Below are positions 6,569 through 6,656 of a DNA stretch of 6,656 nucleotides, piece by piece. The notes beneath the pieces are model-generated. The model saw only the letters and a program-made list of their open reading frames with translations. It had not been told where the DNA came from and searched no databases. The stretch is from Gammaproteobacteria bacterium (GTDB taxonomy: Bacteria > Pseudomonadota > Gammaproteobacteria > Steroidobacterales > Steroidobacteraceae). How positions within the stretch are numbered: position 1 is the first letter of the stretch; each line of letters begins with the position of its first letter. The stretch covers positions 1 through 6,656 of the forward strand of contig JASHUC010000469.1 in the NCBI GenBank assembly GCA_030040235.1, read 5' to 3'. Both the position numbers and the translations under genes were made by a program.

Positions 6569-6656
6569 CGGGGCTCAGCCGCTCGACAGGTCTCGTACAG
6601 GAACCACGCTCTGCGCTCCGACTCGTCGATCCAGTTCTCGAGCAGGCTCGCCGTGG
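6565..6656 (-). CDS. dps: C-terminal end of a ferritin-like protein, probably Dps
   Basis: On the minus strand an open frame enters from the right edge and ends with TAG at 6565-6567. Thirty codons of sequence are visible, including ASLLENWIDESERRAWFL followed by YETCRAAEPR. The pattern of a final amphipathic helix with ID-x-x-E-(R/K)-R-x-W-F-L matches the last helix of Dps-type DNA-protection ferritins as I remember them. Such proteins oxidise and store iron and shield DNA during starvation or peroxide stress. The ferroxidase residues lie in the missing N-terminal part, so neither activity nor exact family can be confirmed here. The gene converges on the efflux operon with an 80-nt spacer and is therefore transcribed independently of it. 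Confidence 0.62.
   Translation of the reverse strand, partial: TASLLENWIDESERRAWFLYETCRAAEPR

Noticed and set aside
1..6656. CRISPR arrays, tRNA or rRNA genes, insertion sequences, attachment sites
   Set aside because: No regularly spaced repeats, no cloverleaf-like or rRNA-like stretches, no transposase-like frame and no terminal inverted repeats were seen.

Overview
The window is a compact, GC-rich stretch from a Gram-negative bacterium. A periplasm-spanning RND pump, an outer-membrane lipoprotein channel, and YciH- and MdtD-type proteins point to a proteobacterium, most likely gamma or beta. That placement is inferred from gene content and remembered homologues, not from a search.

Layout: five plus-strand genes run head to tail from the left edge to 6484, with almost no space between them. 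(1) The C-terminal ~925 residues of an RND drug-efflux permease of the MdtC/MuxC type (left end cut off). (2) A NodT/OprM-type outer-membrane factor lipoprotein, joined by an ATGA overlap. (3) A small VOC (glyoxalase-fold) metalloprotein of the COG3565 type, starting at or just after the stop of gene 2. (4) A YciH/SUI1-type translation-factor homologue, 11 nt further on. (5) An MdtD-type 14-helix MFS transporter, joined by another ATGA overlap. After an 80-nt convergent spacer with two short hairpins and a 12-bp direct repeat, the C-terminal end of a minus-strand ferritin-like gene, probably Dps, enters from the right edge.

How they work together: genes 1 and 2 supply the inner-membrane motor and outer-membrane exit of a tripartite pump, in the order seen in Pseudomonas muxABC-opmB. 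The missing adaptor and probable second permease should lie just left of the window. The MdtD-type transporter recalls the enterobacterial mdtABCD operon, but here an outer-membrane channel, a VOC protein and a SUI1 protein sit between the RND gene and mdtD. The overlaps suggest one transcript with translational coupling. No promoter or regulator is visible; they would be upstream.

The window is mostly ordinary efflux-operon material. The points worth a second look are the YciH and VOC genes embedded between two exporters, and a 61-residue Ser/Thr/Ala-rich insertion in the RND permease. A possible iron-related link (MdtD/IceT-type exporter next to a Dps-like gene) is speculative.
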